Shown: positions 37,493 to 47,966, counted from the stretch's first letter. The stretch: 64,000 bases of DNA from Erythrobacter sp. (GCA_024642565.1 JAHEAV010000010.1:1-64000); one strand, 5' to 3'. Numbers and translations: made by a program. The notes: generated by a model not told the origin, from the sequence alone.

Positions 37493-38342
37493 ACACTACG
37501 GTCTTGTGGCCGTTGACAAAAACCCGATCATCCAGATGCGCCCGCACGGCGGTGGCCAGAACCCGGCGCTCGATATCCCGGCCCTTGCGAACCAGATCTT
37601 CGGCGGCATCGGCGTGGCTGATCGCTTCGACATCCTGATGGATGATGGGGCCTTCATCGAGATCGGCGGTGACATAATGGGCCGTTGCCCCGATCATCTT
37701 CACCCCGCGATTGAACGCCTGATGATACGGCTTTGCGCCCTTGAAGCCTGGCAGGAAACTGTGGTGGATATTGATGCAGCGGCCTGACAGGAAGCTGGCC
37801 AGATCATCTGACAGGATTTGCATATAACGCGCCAGAACCACCAGTTCGGCACCCGTGCTGGTCACGAGTTCCTTGATCTGCGCTTCCTGCTGCGGTTTGG
37901 TGTCCTTGGTAATCGGGAGATGATGGAAGGGAATATCGCCGACCAGCGAGATATTGAGCGCATCGGCCGGATGGTTGCCGATTATCCCGACCACCTCCAT
38001 GTTGAGCTCCCCAATCCGGTTGCGGTACAGCAGATCGCCCAGGCAATGGTCGAATTTGGATACCATCATCAGCACTTTTCGCCGTGCTGCCGCGCTGCGC
38101 ATTGACCATTGCATGGCAAAGGCATCGCCCAGCGGGGCAAATTTTTCCTGCAGTTCCGGGAGCAGTTCGGGCGATTCCATTTCAAACGCCACACGCATGA
38201 AAAATTGCCGTGATTCGGTATCGTTGAACTGCTGCGAATCCAGAATATTGCCGCCATTGTCGGCCAGAAGGCGGGCAACATTGGCCACCAATCCGGGCTG
38301 ATCCGGACAGGAGATCGTGAGAATCTGCCGATTGTCTGACAT
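37482..38342 (-). CDS. purU: formyltetrahydrofolate deformylase
   Basis: 286 residues from the ATG at 38342, with GGGAGG upstream. The N-terminal ACT domain ([20 protein letters not shown], ~6-85) is followed by a formyltransferase domain with [11 protein letters not shown], the catalytic [20 protein letters not shown], and DEGPIIHQD. PurU hydrolyses 10-formyl-THF to formate and THF. Sitting divergent from ligM and sharing its operator, it probably recycles THF and drains methyl carbon from demethylation to formate rather than serving purine synthesis. Confidence 0.94.
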   Translation of the reverse strand: MSDNRQILTISCPDQPGLVANVARLLADNGGNILDSQQFNDTESRQFFMRVAFEMESPELLPELQEKFAPLGDAFAMQWSMRSAAARRKVLMMVSKFDHCLGDLLYRNRIGELNMEVVGIIGNHPADALNISLVGDIPFHHLPITKDTKPQQEAQIKELVTSTGAELVVLARYMQILSDDLASFLSGRCINIHHSFLPGFKGAKPYHQAFNRGVKMIGATAHYVTADLDEGPIIHQDVEAISHADAAEDLVRKGRDIERRVLATAVRAHLDDRVFVNGHKTVVFKD

Positions 38343-38369
38343 TTGCGAGCCTCCCAACTCGAATATAAT

Positions 38370-38384
38370 GTTTGTGTTACATAC
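38370..38384. promoter_or_regulatory. palindromic operator site 3 (purU/ligM gap)
   Basis: GTTTGT-GTT-ACATAC has one mismatch to the consensus palindrome. It lies 27 bp before the purU start and 51 bp before the ligM start, so one bound dimer could control both divergent promoters. Confidence 0.6.
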
Positions 38385-38411
38385 AAAAAATGGTATGCGC
38401 TAGGTCAATAA

Positions 38412-39839
<1,428 letters not shown>

Positions 39840-39874
39840 GCATCACCGCACCACGACGCTTGGGAGAAACGATC

Positions 39875-40750
39875 ATGACTGCACCGATTATCCATCCCAA
39901 TTGGGATCTTGAACCGGCGGGTGTGACCGATGGCTATTCGCTTGAAATCACCGCCAAGGATGTAGCGGCACTGCGCGAAGCTGCGCCGCTGATCCCGCCG
40001 GACACCCCCATAGCCATCACCTTTCTGCCTGGTGAGGAAGCCCAAGCGCGCATTGCCGCTGCGGTGGCCGTGCGCGAACTTGGTTTCGAGCCGATGCCGC
40101 ATTTTTCCGCCCGGCGTATTCTGTCGCATGAAGAATTCGGCAGCTATCTGGAAGCGGTTGTTGGCGATGCCGGTGTACGGCGCTGCTTTGTCGTGGCGGG
40201 CGATCCCGCCGAACCGCAAGGTCCGTTCTTCGATACTTCCGCCATGCTCGCCACGGGCGCATTCGAACGGCTGGGAATCAAGGCAATCGGCGTTGGCGGG
40301 CATCCCGAAGGGCACCCCGTTATGACCGATCAGGAATGCTGGGATGTGCTGGATAGCAAGATCGCGGACATCCAGCGCCGCAATATGGCCCCGCTGGTGG
40401 TGACCCAGTTCAGTTTTGATCCGGACGCGGTGCTGGCGTGGCTCGTCCAGCTGCGCGCGCACGGGATCGATGCCCCTGTGCGGATCGGCGTTCCCGGACC
40501 AGCCGGAATCAAGACTCTGTTGCGCTTTGCGGCGCATTGCGGAGTGGGCGCGTCGGCGGCGGTGATGACCAAATACGGCGTGTCGATTACCAAGCTGCTG
40601 GGCACCGCCGGGCCGGACAAGCTGGTCGAAGCTTTCGCGTCCCGTCTTGGCGAAGAACATGGCCGGGTGCGTTTGCATTTCTATCCCTTTGGCGGGGTGG
40701 GCAAGACGGTCGAATGGATTGCCGATTTCAACCGCAGGCAAGGCCTCTAG
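39875..40750 (+). CDS. metF: methylenetetrahydrofolate reductase, demethylation-associated
   Basis: 291 residues from the ATG at 39875, preceded by GGGAG. The TIM-barrel MTHFR family is shown by VRRCFVVAGDPAEPQGPF, IGVGGHPEGHP, APLVVTQFSFDPDAV and RIGVPGPAG. Here it would run oxidatively, converting methyl-THF from LigM to methylene-THF. It is shorter and more divergent at the N-terminus than biosynthetic MetF. It lies in the ligM operon and its stop abuts the next hydrolase gene. Confidence 0.9.
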   Translation: MTAPIIHPNWDLEPAGVTDGYSLEITAKDVAALREAAPLIPPDTPIAITFLPGEEAQARIAAAVAVRELGFEPMPHFSARRILSHEEFGSYLEAVVGDAGVRRCFVVAGDPAEPQGPFFDTSAMLATGAFERLGIKAIGVGGHPEGHPVMTDQECWDVLDSKIADIQRRNMAPLVVTQFSFDPDAVLAWLVQLRAHGIDAPVRIGVPGPAGIKTLLRFAAHCGVGASAAVMTKYGVSITKLLGTAGPDKLVEAFASRLGEEHGRVRLHFYPFGGVGKTVEWIADFNRRQGL

Positions 40751-40751
40751 C

Positions 40752-41420
40752 ATGGCCGATTATGTGTTGGTGCACGGCGCGTGGGGTGGCGGGCACCTGT
40801 TTGGCCGGCTGGGCGATGATCTGCGCAAAGCCGGTCACCGCGCGTTGATTGCGCAACTGACCGGATTGGGTGCACGAACGCATCTGGTATCGCCCGCAAT
40901 CGACCTGGCGATGCATATCGACGATGTCGTCAAACAGATCGAGGATGCCGATTATACCGATCTGGTCCTGGTTGGGCACAGCTATGGGGGAATGGTGATT
41001 TCCGGTGTAGCCAGCCGGATTGGCGGGCGAATTGCCCATATCATCTATCTCGATGCCTTTCTGCCGCAAGATGGCCAATCGTTGTGGGACATGGTTGGCG
41101 ATTTTGAACGCGACCACTACATTTCCGGCCAGCGGGAAACTCCGGGACTGGTCACCCCCTTGCCCGGTCTCGACCCGACCGGGATGACCCATCACCCCTT
41201 GCTGACCCTTATCCAGCCGGTGAAATTCAGCGGCAAGGAACAGGAGATTTCCCGCCGCAGCTATATTTATGCCAGCGGGTGGGATCATTCGCCCTTTGGC
41301 CCGTCCTATGGGCGGGCGAAGGACGATGCTGCCTGGCAGACACATGTCCTTGACTGCGGCCATTTCGTGATGGGCGAACGGCCGGATGAACTGCGCGCGA
41401 TCCTGCTGGACGCGGCTTAA
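40752..41420 (+). CDS. alpha/beta hydrolase, copy B
   Basis: 222 residues from the ATG at 40752, one base after the metF stop. It belongs to the same MES/EstC-like group as the gene at 36.7 kb: YVLVHGAWGGGHLF, the nucleophile elbow VGHSYGGMV, and a C-terminal histidine in DCGHFVMGERPDEL. Sequence identity with copy A looks moderate, so it is a paralogue rather than a recent duplicate. Its stop codon shares bases with that of the convergent VOC gene (TTAA). Role in demethylation is unknown. Confidence 0.83.
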   Translation: MADYVLVHGAWGGGHLFGRLGDDLRKAGHRALIAQLTGLGARTHLVSPAIDLAMHIDDVVKQIEDADYTDLVLVGHSYGGMVISGVASRIGGRIAHIIYLDAFLPQDGQSLWDMVGDFERDHYISGQRETPGLVTPLPGLDPTGMTHHPLLTLIQPVKFSGKEQEISRRSYIYASGWDHSPFGPSYGRAKDDAAWQTHVLDCGHFVMGERPDELRAILLDAA

Positions 41421-41815
41421 CCTCCAAAGAAATTAAGCTCCAGCAAGATGCCGTTGGGATCTTCGGTGAATATCTGGTCGAGATTGATCGCATCGACCCG
41501 GTTGAGTTTGTAGTCGGCGCCGCGTGCATCGAGCCGGTCAATCATTTCGGCAAAGCCGTGACAGCGCAGCGCGACATGATGGATCGAACCGGTCGGTCCG
41601 GCCACCACATCCCGTTCATAGGTGCGCGGACAATCCAGGCTGTTGATATGGAGGATCGCCCGGTCCGCGTGGTCGTACATCCATTGGGCATTGGTTGGCG
41701 TCAGCGGCGGCGGTGCATTGCGCCGCTGCAGGCCCAGAAGGCTGGAATAGAAGGCGCAGCTGGCATCAATATCGGGGGTGATGATGTTGATATGGTCAAG
41801 CGCTTCAACCTGCAT
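41417..41815 (-). CDS. VOC superfamily protein (extradiol dioxygenase/glyoxalase-like)
   Basis: 132 residues, a single VOC module pair. Potential metal ligands are His at VEALDHINIITPD (~His8), His-His in SIHHVALRC and Glu in ILLELNFFGG, which match the spacing of type I metal-binding VOC enzymes. It is too short for a two-domain extradiol dioxygenase. It is divergent from the decarboxylase gene and shares operator site 4, so it probably acts in the same route. Substrate is unknown. Confidence 0.8.
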   Translation of the reverse strand: MQVEALDHINIITPDIDASCAFYSSLLGLQRRNAPPPLTPTNAQWMYDHADRAILHINSLDCPRTYERDVVAGPTGSIHHVALRCHGFAEMIDRLDARGADYKLNRVDAINLDQIFTEDPNGILLELNFFGG

Positions 41816-41847
41816 CGCTATGCTCCCTCATCCTGCTCTGATAATTT

Positions 41848-41862
41848 GTATCTAATACATAC
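41848..41862. promoter_or_regulatory. palindromic operator site 4 (VOC/decarboxylase gap)
   Basis: GTATCT-AAT-ACATAC has one mismatch, and the flanks extend the symmetry (TTTGTAT on one side, ATACAAA on the other). It lies 33 bp before the VOC start and 118 bp before the decarboxylase start. Confidence 0.65.
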
Positions 41863-41980
41863 AAATCGCGCTGGCTGAAACTGTTTTAGCCTGTTAGGCC
41901 GCAGTTGGAGGGACAATTTGTATGACGGCCTATCCTGCCTTGCACATGCTGATTGATGGAGAAAGGATCGGCGTCGGATC

Positions 41981-43543
41981 ATGAGTGAAGTCACTGTACG
42001 CGAGGCCACGATTGCCGTGCTTGACCGGTTGGGGATGACCACGATCTTCGGCAATCCCGGATCGACCGAACTGCCGATGTTCCGCGATTTTCCCGAGCAT
42101 TTCAGCTATGTGCTGGGGCTGCAGGAATCGGTCGTTCTGGGGATGGCCGATGGCTATGCGCAGGCCACACGCAACGCGGCGCTGGTGAATTTGCATTCGG
42201 CGGCGGGCGTGGGTCATGCGCTGGGCAATCTGTTTACCGCTTATAAGAATCAGACGCCACTGGTTGTTACCGCTGGCCAGCAGGCTCGCTCGATCCTGCC
42301 CTTCGAACCTTTCCTGTTTGCCGAACGGCCAACCGAATTCCCTCGGCCCTATGTCAAATGGGCGGTCGAACCGGCACGCGCGCAAGATGTGCCGGGGGCT
42401 ATCGCCCGCGCCTATCATATCGCGATGACGCCGCCGTGCGGTCCGGTGTTTGTCTCGATCCCGATCGATGATTGGGACCAAATGTGTACACCGCCGGCCG
42501 CCACCCGCATGTTTGCCCGCACCTGCGGCGATGCCGCCGCGCTGGGCGAAGTGGCGGATGCTCTGGCCCATGCGCGCAAGCCGGTCTTTGTTGTCGGGGC
42601 GCAGATTGCGCTCGACGATGCATGGGACGCGGTGATTGCGCTGGCCGAACGGCACAACGCACCCGTGTGGGTCGCGCCCATGAATGCGCGCGTATCCTTT
42701 CCGGAAGATCACCCGTTGTTCCAGGGCTTCCTTGACGCCTTTCGCGAACGGATCGTCGCTGCGCTGGGTGAAACGGATCTGGTGCTGGTGCTAGGCGGCC
42801 CGGCCTTCACCTATCATGCCGAAGGCTTTGGCCCGCATGTGCCCGATGGTGCCGCCTTGTTCCAGCTGACAAATGACTCGTCCATGGCAAGCTGGCTGCC
42901 GGAAGGCACGGCTGTGGTAACTGATCTCAAAGCGGGTCTGACCCAATTGCTGGCTGGGCCAGAACCCCGGATGCGCCCGGCAGTGCCTGCAAGGGCAAAA
43001 CCTGCGGCGCTGCCCGATATGCCTTTGACCGATGCCATGGTGATGCAGCGTATTGCTGCCTTGCGTCCGGCAAACAGTGTAATCGTCGAAGAAGCGGCGA
43101 GCAGCCGCGGGGCAATGCATGACCATTTGCCGATTGTGGCAAAGGATGGTTTTTACACCTGTGCCAGCGGCGGGCTTGGGCATGGCCTGCCTGCGGCCAT
43201 CGGTGTGGCTCTGGGCCGCCCCGATGCGCATGTGATCGCCTTGCTGGGCGATGGCGCGACAATGTATGCGGTGCAGGGCCTGTGGTCGGCGGCCAAGCTG
43301 GGGCTCAACATGACTTTTGTGATCGTGAACAACAGCCGCTACGAAGCCCTGCATGTTTTTGGCCGGCATTTCGGTTTGCAGTCGCTGGTAGGAACCGATC
43401 TTTCGGGACTGGACTTTGTGGCGATGGCTGCGGCGCAAGGAGTTGCCGGGGTCCGGGCCGATAGTGTCGAAGCGCTTGATGCCGCCTTATCGGCCGCTTT
43501 CACGTCATCAGGACCAAGGCTGGTGGAGGTGCTGGTTACGTGA
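41981..43543 (+). CDS. benzoylformate decarboxylase homologue (ThDP-dependent)
   Basis: 520 residues. The FGNPGSTELP start (Ser28), LGLQESVVLGMADGYAQA (cofactor Glu49), NLHSAAGVGHA (His72) and FTYHAEGFG (His279) reproduce the catalytic Ser, Glu and two His of MdlC. The ThDP-binding LGDGATMYAVQGLWSAAKLG and VIVNNSRYEALHVF follow. It should decarboxylate an aromatic 2-oxo acid to an aldehyde; with this context, 4-hydroxy- or vanilloyl-formate would be natural substrates, giving an aldehyde for the ALDH at 33 kb. No mandelate racemase or dehydrogenase is present in the window. Confidence 0.88.
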   Translation: MSEVTVREATIAVLDRLGMTTIFGNPGSTELPMFRDFPEHFSYVLGLQESVVLGMADGYAQATRNAALVNLHSAAGVGHALGNLFTAYKNQTPLVVTAGQQARSILPFEPFLFAERPTEFPRPYVKWAVEPARAQDVPGAIARAYHIAMTPPCGPVFVSIPIDDWDQMCTPPAATRMFARTCGDAAALGEVADALAHARKPVFVVGAQIALDDAWDAVIALAERHNAPVWVAPMNARVSFPEDHPLFQGFLDAFRERIVAALGETDLVLVLGGPAFTYHAEGFGPHVPDGAALFQLTNDSSMASWLPEGTAVVTDLKAGLTQLLAGPEPRMRPAVPARAKPAALPDMPLTDAMVMQRIAALRPANSVIVEEAASSRGAMHDHLPIVAKDGFYTCASGGLGHGLPAAIGVALGRPDAHVIALLGDGATMYAVQGLWSAAKLGLNMTFVIVNNSRYEALHVFGRHFGLQSLVGTDLSGLDFVAMAAAQGVAGVRADSVEALDAALSAAFTSSGPRLVEVLVT

Positions 43544-43667
43544 TCGTGGGCTTGGCTCATAATCTGCCGGTGCAAAACCGTTCGACATGCGCGATGCGGA
43601 TCAGTTCTGCCGATGTTGAAGTGCAGGGCCGATCATGCGAAAGGGCGCCCAGCACAAAGGGAACGCT

Positions 43668-44141
43668 ATGATTGCCAACAAAGAAACGCTGGTCCCGACC
43701 ACGCCGCATGTCGAAGGTGATGAGGATATTGGCGAAATCGCCAATATCGTGGGTTTTCATATCCGGCTCGCCCATGGGGCAACCTACCGCCATTTTACCG
43801 AAACATTTGCCGATCTGGATCTGACCCAGAAGCAGGTCTCCGTCCTGTGGCTCATTGGTGATCATCCGGATATCGCCCAGACAGACCTGGCGCAACGTAT
43901 GCGCATGGACCGCGCAACCACCATGGCCATTGTCAACCGGCTGGAAGCGCGCGACTATCTCGTCCGCGGTAAATCCAAAACTGATGGCCGCAAGCAGACA
44001 TTGAATCTGACGGATTCCGGGCAGGAAATGCTGACCGTCGCAAAATCGGCCATCAACGAGCATGAACAATGGCTAAAAAGCCGGTTCACGGACAAGGAAG
44101 TTGAACAATTGATCGAGATGCTAACGCGCATCCACGAATAA
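43668..44141 (+). CDS. MarR-family transcriptional regulator, candidate DesR-like regulator of the island
   Basis: 157 residues from the ATG at 43668, with AAGGGA upstream. The winged helix-turn-helix spans about residues 50-125: LTQKQVSVLWLIGDHPDIAQ, DLAQRMRMDRATTMAIVNRLEARDYLVRG (recognition helix), and the wing KTDGRKQTLNLT. Dimerisation helices flank it. In Sphingobium SYK-6 a MarR regulator, DesR, controls vanillate/syringate demethylation genes. This is the only regulator gene in the island, so it is the best candidate to bind the six palindromes. No copy of the site lies before it. Confidence 0.9.
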   Translation: MIANKETLVPTTPHVEGDEDIGEIANIVGFHIRLAHGATYRHFTETFADLDLTQKQVSVLWLIGDHPDIAQTDLAQRMRMDRATTMAIVNRLEARDYLVRGKSKTDGRKQTLNLTDSGQEMLTVAKSAINEHEQWLKSRFTDKEVEQLIEMLTRIHE

Positions 44142-44166
44142 ATCGCTCTTTGGGGGAAGGGACGCA

Positions 44167-45483
44167 ATGACACCGAAACAGATTATCGAAAACGGCAGGA
44201 TGCATCCGCGCCAGTGGACCGCCGTAATGATCACGGTGTTTCTGAACGCACTGGACGGTTTCGACATCCTGTCGAGCGCCTTTGCCGGACCCGGCATCAA
44301 GCAGGAATGGAACCTTGCGCCCGATGGCCTTGGCGCGGTTCTGGCGATGGAACTTGTCGGCATGGGTGTCGGTTCACTGTTGCTGGGCGGTGTCGCGGAC
44401 CGGATCGGCCGCCGCAAGACGATACTTCTGTGTTTGTCCCTCATGTCTATGGGGATGTTTTTGGCGGCCTTTGCGGCTTCCCCGCAATCGCTTTCCCTAT
44501 GGCGGTTCATGACCGGTCTCGGGATCGGCGGAATGCTGGCCTCGATCAACGCTGTTGCGAATGAATTTTCCAGCGCGAAAGGCCGCAGCATCGCCATGGC
44601 GCTGATGGTGATAGGCTATCCGGTGGGCGGGTTTATTGGCGGGCTGGTGGTTAAATACGGCCTGCCACCCAACGATTGGCGCGCCATTTTCGAATTTGGC
44701 GGCACAGCCACCGTTCTGTGCATTCCCCTGGTGTGGTTCTTCGTTCCTGAAACCCCGTCCTACCTCAATTTTCGCCGTCCGCCCGGTGCGCTGGAAAAAA
44801 TCAACAAGACCCTGACCAGTTTCCGCCTGACCCCGCTAACCGAATTGCTGCCGCTGGAAGAGGCTCAGGCCAAGGCGAGCGTGGCTGACATCTTCAAGCC
44901 GGCCTATCTGCGCAGCACCCTGTTATTGTCTTTTGCCTACGCATTCCACGCTGTGACCTTCTATTTCGTGCTCAAGATGGCACCTATCATCATGTCCGAC
45001 CCGTCCTATGCCGGGCAGACATTCACGCGCGCGGAAGGGGCCGGTGTGCTGGCCTATGCCAATCTGGGCGGCGCGGCAGGCGGGCTGGTATTCGGCTGGT
45101 TCATGCACCGGTTCGGGATCAAACGTGCGACAATCGTGGCGCTTGCCCTGTCAAGCGTCCTGGTCGCCTATTTCGGGGTCGGTCAAAACAGCCTTGTAGG
45201 CTGGACGATGGCCGTAATCGGCGTCGGACTATTCACCAATTCGGCGATTGTCGGTTTCTATTCGGCGTGGGCGCTGGCCTATCCGACCCATGTCCGCGCA
45301 ACCGGCACCGGTTTTGCCCTCAGCATCGGGCGGGGCGGGGCCGCCCTGTCACCCGTGCTGGCCGGGGTCCTGTTCGCCAATCACCTGAACCTGCAAACGG
45401 TGGCCATTGTGATGGGCAGCGGCTCTCTGATTTCGCTGGTCCTGTTCGCCATGGCCAATTTGAAGGATGCCGAAGGGTCCTGA
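44167..45483 (+). CDS. MFS transporter, aromatic acid:H+ symporter family
   Basis: 438 residues with about 12 hydrophobic segments. TM1 carries FLNALDGFDILSSAFAGPGI, the AAHS-type acidic motif, and the loop 2-3 motif GGVADRIGRRKT is the MFS signature; GHxGR-like TGTGFALSIGRGGAALSP lies in the second half. Family members such as PcaK and VanK import protocatechuate, vanillate or 4-hydroxybenzoate. It follows the MarR gene by 25 bp, suggesting coexpression, and its stop codon directly abuts that of the convergent CoA ligase gene. Confidence 0.9.
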   Translation: MTPKQIIENGRMHPRQWTAVMITVFLNALDGFDILSSAFAGPGIKQEWNLAPDGLGAVLAMELVGMGVGSLLLGGVADRIGRRKTILLCLSLMSMGMFLAAFAASPQSLSLWRFMTGLGIGGMLASINAVANEFSSAKGRSIAMALMVIGYPVGGFIGGLVVKYGLPPNDWRAIFEFGGTATVLCIPLVWFFVPETPSYLNFRRPPGALEKINKTLTSFRLTPLTELLPLEEAQAKASVADIFKPAYLRSTLLLSFAYAFHAVTFYFVLKMAPIIMSDPSYAGQTFTRAEGAGVLAYANLGGAAGGLVFGWFMHRFGIKRATIVALALSSVLVAYFGVGQNSLVGWTMAVIGVGLFTNSAIVGFYSAWALAYPTHVRATGTGFALSIGRGGAALSPVLAGVLFANHLNLQTVAIVMGSGSLISLVLFAMANLKDAEGS

Positions 45484-46995
45484 TCAGCCAGCGCGTTCCT
45501 TTGCAAGCTCTGCAATTGCCCGTGCTTGCAAGAGGTGCTTCTGCACTTTGCCGGAGGCTGTCCGGGGAATGGTATCGGTGATCGCCGCAGTCTTGGGCAC
45601 CTTGAATTTTGCCAGTCGGCTTGTGCAATGGGCAATGATGTCTGCGCCCGTCACCGCCCGCCCTGCCACCGGGATGACATAGACCCGGCCCACTTCGCCC
45701 CACCGGTCATCGGGCACACCGACGACCGCGCATTCGGCGACATCGGGCAGTTCGGCGATTGCCGCTTCGACTTCGGCCGGATAGACATTTTCGCCGCCGG
45801 AAATGTACATGTCCTTCTTGCGGTCGACGATGTAAAAATAGCCTTCTTCGTCGCGCACCGCGGCATCGCCGGTCACAAACCAGCCATCGACAAAGGCCTT
45901 GGCCGTCAGTTCGGGTTGGTTCCAGTATCCCATCGCCACGCTCGGCCCGGAAACCAGCAATTCGCCCCGTTCACCGGCGGGCACTTCCGCGCCGGAATCA
46001 TCGACGATCTTGGCCCGAATGGTCATCAGCGGCAAGCCGCAGCTACCCGCTTTGGACAGCATCAGATCAAGTTCGAAGGGCGGAATGGCAAAGTTGCTGC
46101 CCGTCTCCGACATGCCGAACCCTTCGGAAATTCTGACCCCTGCACTAAGATAGCGTTCGCTTTGTGCCTTGGGATTTGGCGCGCCGCCGATTGCCCAGGC
46201 AACGATCTTGCGAAGCTTCTCTGCGTCAAATTCAGGCCGCTGCCACAGGGTCGCTGCCATCTGCGGGACCGAGAAATAATGCGTTACGCCCAGTTTTTCA
46301 TCCGTCATTCGCCTCAGCGTCATTTCCGGATCGAACCCTTCGGAAATCAGGACTGCGCCGCCCGCGAGTAACGGAGTCCGCATCGCCGCCATCAGACCAG
46401 CGGTGTGAAACAGGGGCATGTCGCACAGGAAGGTACTGCTGATGGTCACGGCATTGCCGTGAATCAAATTGGTGCAGCCCCAGAAATTGTTCTGTTCCGA
46501 AAGCATCACCCCTTTCGGCCGTCCGCTGGTGCCGGAGGTGTAGAGCAAGGTTGAAACATCGGTAAAATCCCGGCGGGCCTGAGCTGGCGGCGCGCCACCG
46601 GCTTCGCCGAGGCCCAGCATATCGCCGATCGCGAGTGTTTCTGGCGCATTGTCCGGCGCGGTAAAGGCTTCCTGCATGAACAGGGCCGCCGGCTGACCAT
46701 CATCAACCAGCCCTTCCAGTTCCTTGACGGCCAAACGCCAGTTCAGCGGCATGAAGATCGTGCCGGACCGGATGCAGGCGAACTGCAGGATGGCCATCTC
46801 GGCGCAATTCTTCGACAAACTCGCCAGGCGCTGGCCGCTTTGGGGGCCAAATTTGGCCACGATCCAGGCGGCCAGCCGGTCGATTGCCCGATCAAGTTCG
46901 GCGTAAGTCCACTCCCGCCCAGTGGCGAGATCGACCATCGCGCGCTTGCTGGGCATTGCATCGGCATAAGTGGAAATGGCATCGAGCCTGATCAT
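45484..46995 (-). CDS. AMP-forming acyl-CoA ligase, probable feruloyl/4-coumaroyl-CoA synthetase
   Basis: 503 residues of the ANL superfamily: the P-loop LLYTSGTSGRPKGVMLS, EGFGMSETGS (A5), GWFVTGDAAVRDEEGYFYIVDRKKDM (A7/A8), and the adenylation lysine in IPRTASGKVQKHLL. Three bases separate it from the hydroxycinnamoyl-CoA hydratase-lyase gene upstream, the usual fcs-ech pairing, so it should activate ferulate and p-coumarate. SYK-6 FerA is of the unrelated NDP-forming type, so this island uses a different ligase for the same step. Confidence 0.88.
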   Translation of the reverse strand: MIRLDAISTYADAMPSKRAMVDLATGREWTYAELDRAIDRLAAWIVAKFGPQSGQRLASLSKNCAEMAILQFACIRSGTIFMPLNWRLAVKELEGLVDDGQPAALFMQEAFTAPDNAPETLAIGDMLGLGEAGGAPPAQARRDFTDVSTLLYTSGTSGRPKGVMLSEQNNFWGCTNLIHGNAVTISSTFLCDMPLFHTAGLMAAMRTPLLAGGAVLISEGFDPEMTLRRMTDEKLGVTHYFSVPQMAATLWQRPEFDAEKLRKIVAWAIGGAPNPKAQSERYLSAGVRISEGFGMSETGSNFAIPPFELDLMLSKAGSCGLPLMTIRAKIVDDSGAEVPAGERGELLVSGPSVAMGYWNQPELTAKAFVDGWFVTGDAAVRDEEGYFYIVDRKKDMYISGGENVYPAEVEAAIAELPDVAECAVVGVPDDRWGEVGRVYVIPVAGRAVTGADIIAHCTSRLAKFKVPKTAAITDTIPRTASGKVQKHLLQARAIAELAKERAG

Positions 46996-46998
46996 TGC

Positions 46999-47838
46999 TT
47001 AATCCTTGATCTTGCTGGCATCAAAGGTGCCAAGGCCCGGCTTGAAGCTTTTCTCGTCAAGAAACTGGCGCGTGGCTTCCTTTCGCGCGGCGGCACCACC
47101 GAAGCTGTGCAGGGCTTCCTGTGCGCGGATCTGGTAATCCAATGCGTTATCATAGGTCATGTCGACCATGCGGCGCACGGCCCATTTTGTGGCCCGCAGC
47201 GCGTTGCCATCTTTCTTTTTGAGTGCTTCGGCAATTTCTGTCACCCGCGCCTTCAGCTGGCTGGCGGGGACAGCTTCGGTCACCAGCCCTTGTTCTTCAG
47301 CTTGCTTGCCCGTCAGGTTCTCGCCCATCATGGCATGGTACATCGCCTTGCGGAACGGCATCAGTTCCTGCACGACCTTGGATGCGCCGCCGCCGGGCAG
47401 AATACCCCAATTGATTTCACTCAGCCCGAAGGTCGCATCTTCGCTGGCAATGGCGATGTCACAGCCGAACAGCGGGCCGTAGCCGCCGCCGAAACACCAT
47501 CCGTTGATCATCGCGATAGTCGGCTTTTCATACCAGCGCAGCCGTTCGAACCAGCCGTAGGATTCGCGCTGGGATTTGCGAATGGCCCACAATCCCTGTT
47601 CTTCGGTTTCGCGGAAATATTCCTGCAAATCCATACCGGCCGTCCAGGCATCGCCTTCACCGGCCAGGACCAGGACTTTCACATCTTCTCGGAACTCCAA
47701 CTGCTCCAGCACGCGGAGCATTTGGCGGTTCAGCTTGGGGCTCATACAGTTGCGTTTTTCGGGCCGGTTGAAGCTGACCCACGCAATCCCGCCCATCACG
47801 TCAAAAGAAACAGTGTCTTCTTCGCTACGCTCGGCCAT
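46999..47838 (-). CDS. ech: p-hydroxycinnamoyl-CoA hydratase/lyase (feruloyl-CoA hydratase-lyase)
   Basis: 279 residues from the ATG at 47838, which has GGGAGA upstream; an earlier in-frame GTG adds four residues. The crotonase fold is of HCHL type: WVSFNRPEKRNCMSPKLNRQ, GEGDAWTAGMDLQEYFRETE, RWYEKPTIAMINGWCFGG and FGLSEINWGILPGGGASK, which include the conserved catalytic Glu and the phenol-binding tyrosine region. It converts feruloyl-CoA or p-coumaroyl-CoA to vanillin or 4-hydroxybenzaldehyde plus acetyl-CoA. It is the first gene of the operon, behind operator site 5. Confidence 0.93.
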   Translation of the reverse strand: MAERSEEDTVSFDVMGGIAWVSFNRPEKRNCMSPKLNRQMLRVLEQLEFREDVKVLVLAGEGDAWTAGMDLQEYFRETEEQGLWAIRKSQRESYGWFERLRWYEKPTIAMINGWCFGGGYGPLFGCDIAIASEDATFGLSEINWGILPGGGASKVVQELMPFRKAMYHAMMGENLTGKQAEEQGLVTEAVPASQLKARVTEIAEALKKKDGNALRATKWAVRRMVDMTYDNALDYQIRAQEALHSFGGAAARKEATRQFLDEKSFKPGLGTFDASKIKD

Positions 47839-47886
47839 ATTGTCTCCCACTCGATATCTTCTATACTGTTTGCAGCCCTAGATATT

Positions 47887-47901
47887 GTATGTATAGCATA
47901 C
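47887..47901. promoter_or_regulatory. palindromic operator site 5 (ech/fdsG gap)
   Basis: GTATGT-ATA-GCATAC has one mismatch to the consensus. It lies 48 bp before the ech start and 65 bp before the fdsG TTG, so one site may regulate hydroxycinnamate activation and formate oxidation together. Confidence 0.6.
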
Positions 47902-47966
47902 TAAAAAACGGGTCAATGTAATGTCGGTCATGGCATTACCGATTATCCGGGAGAGCGGCTATAACG

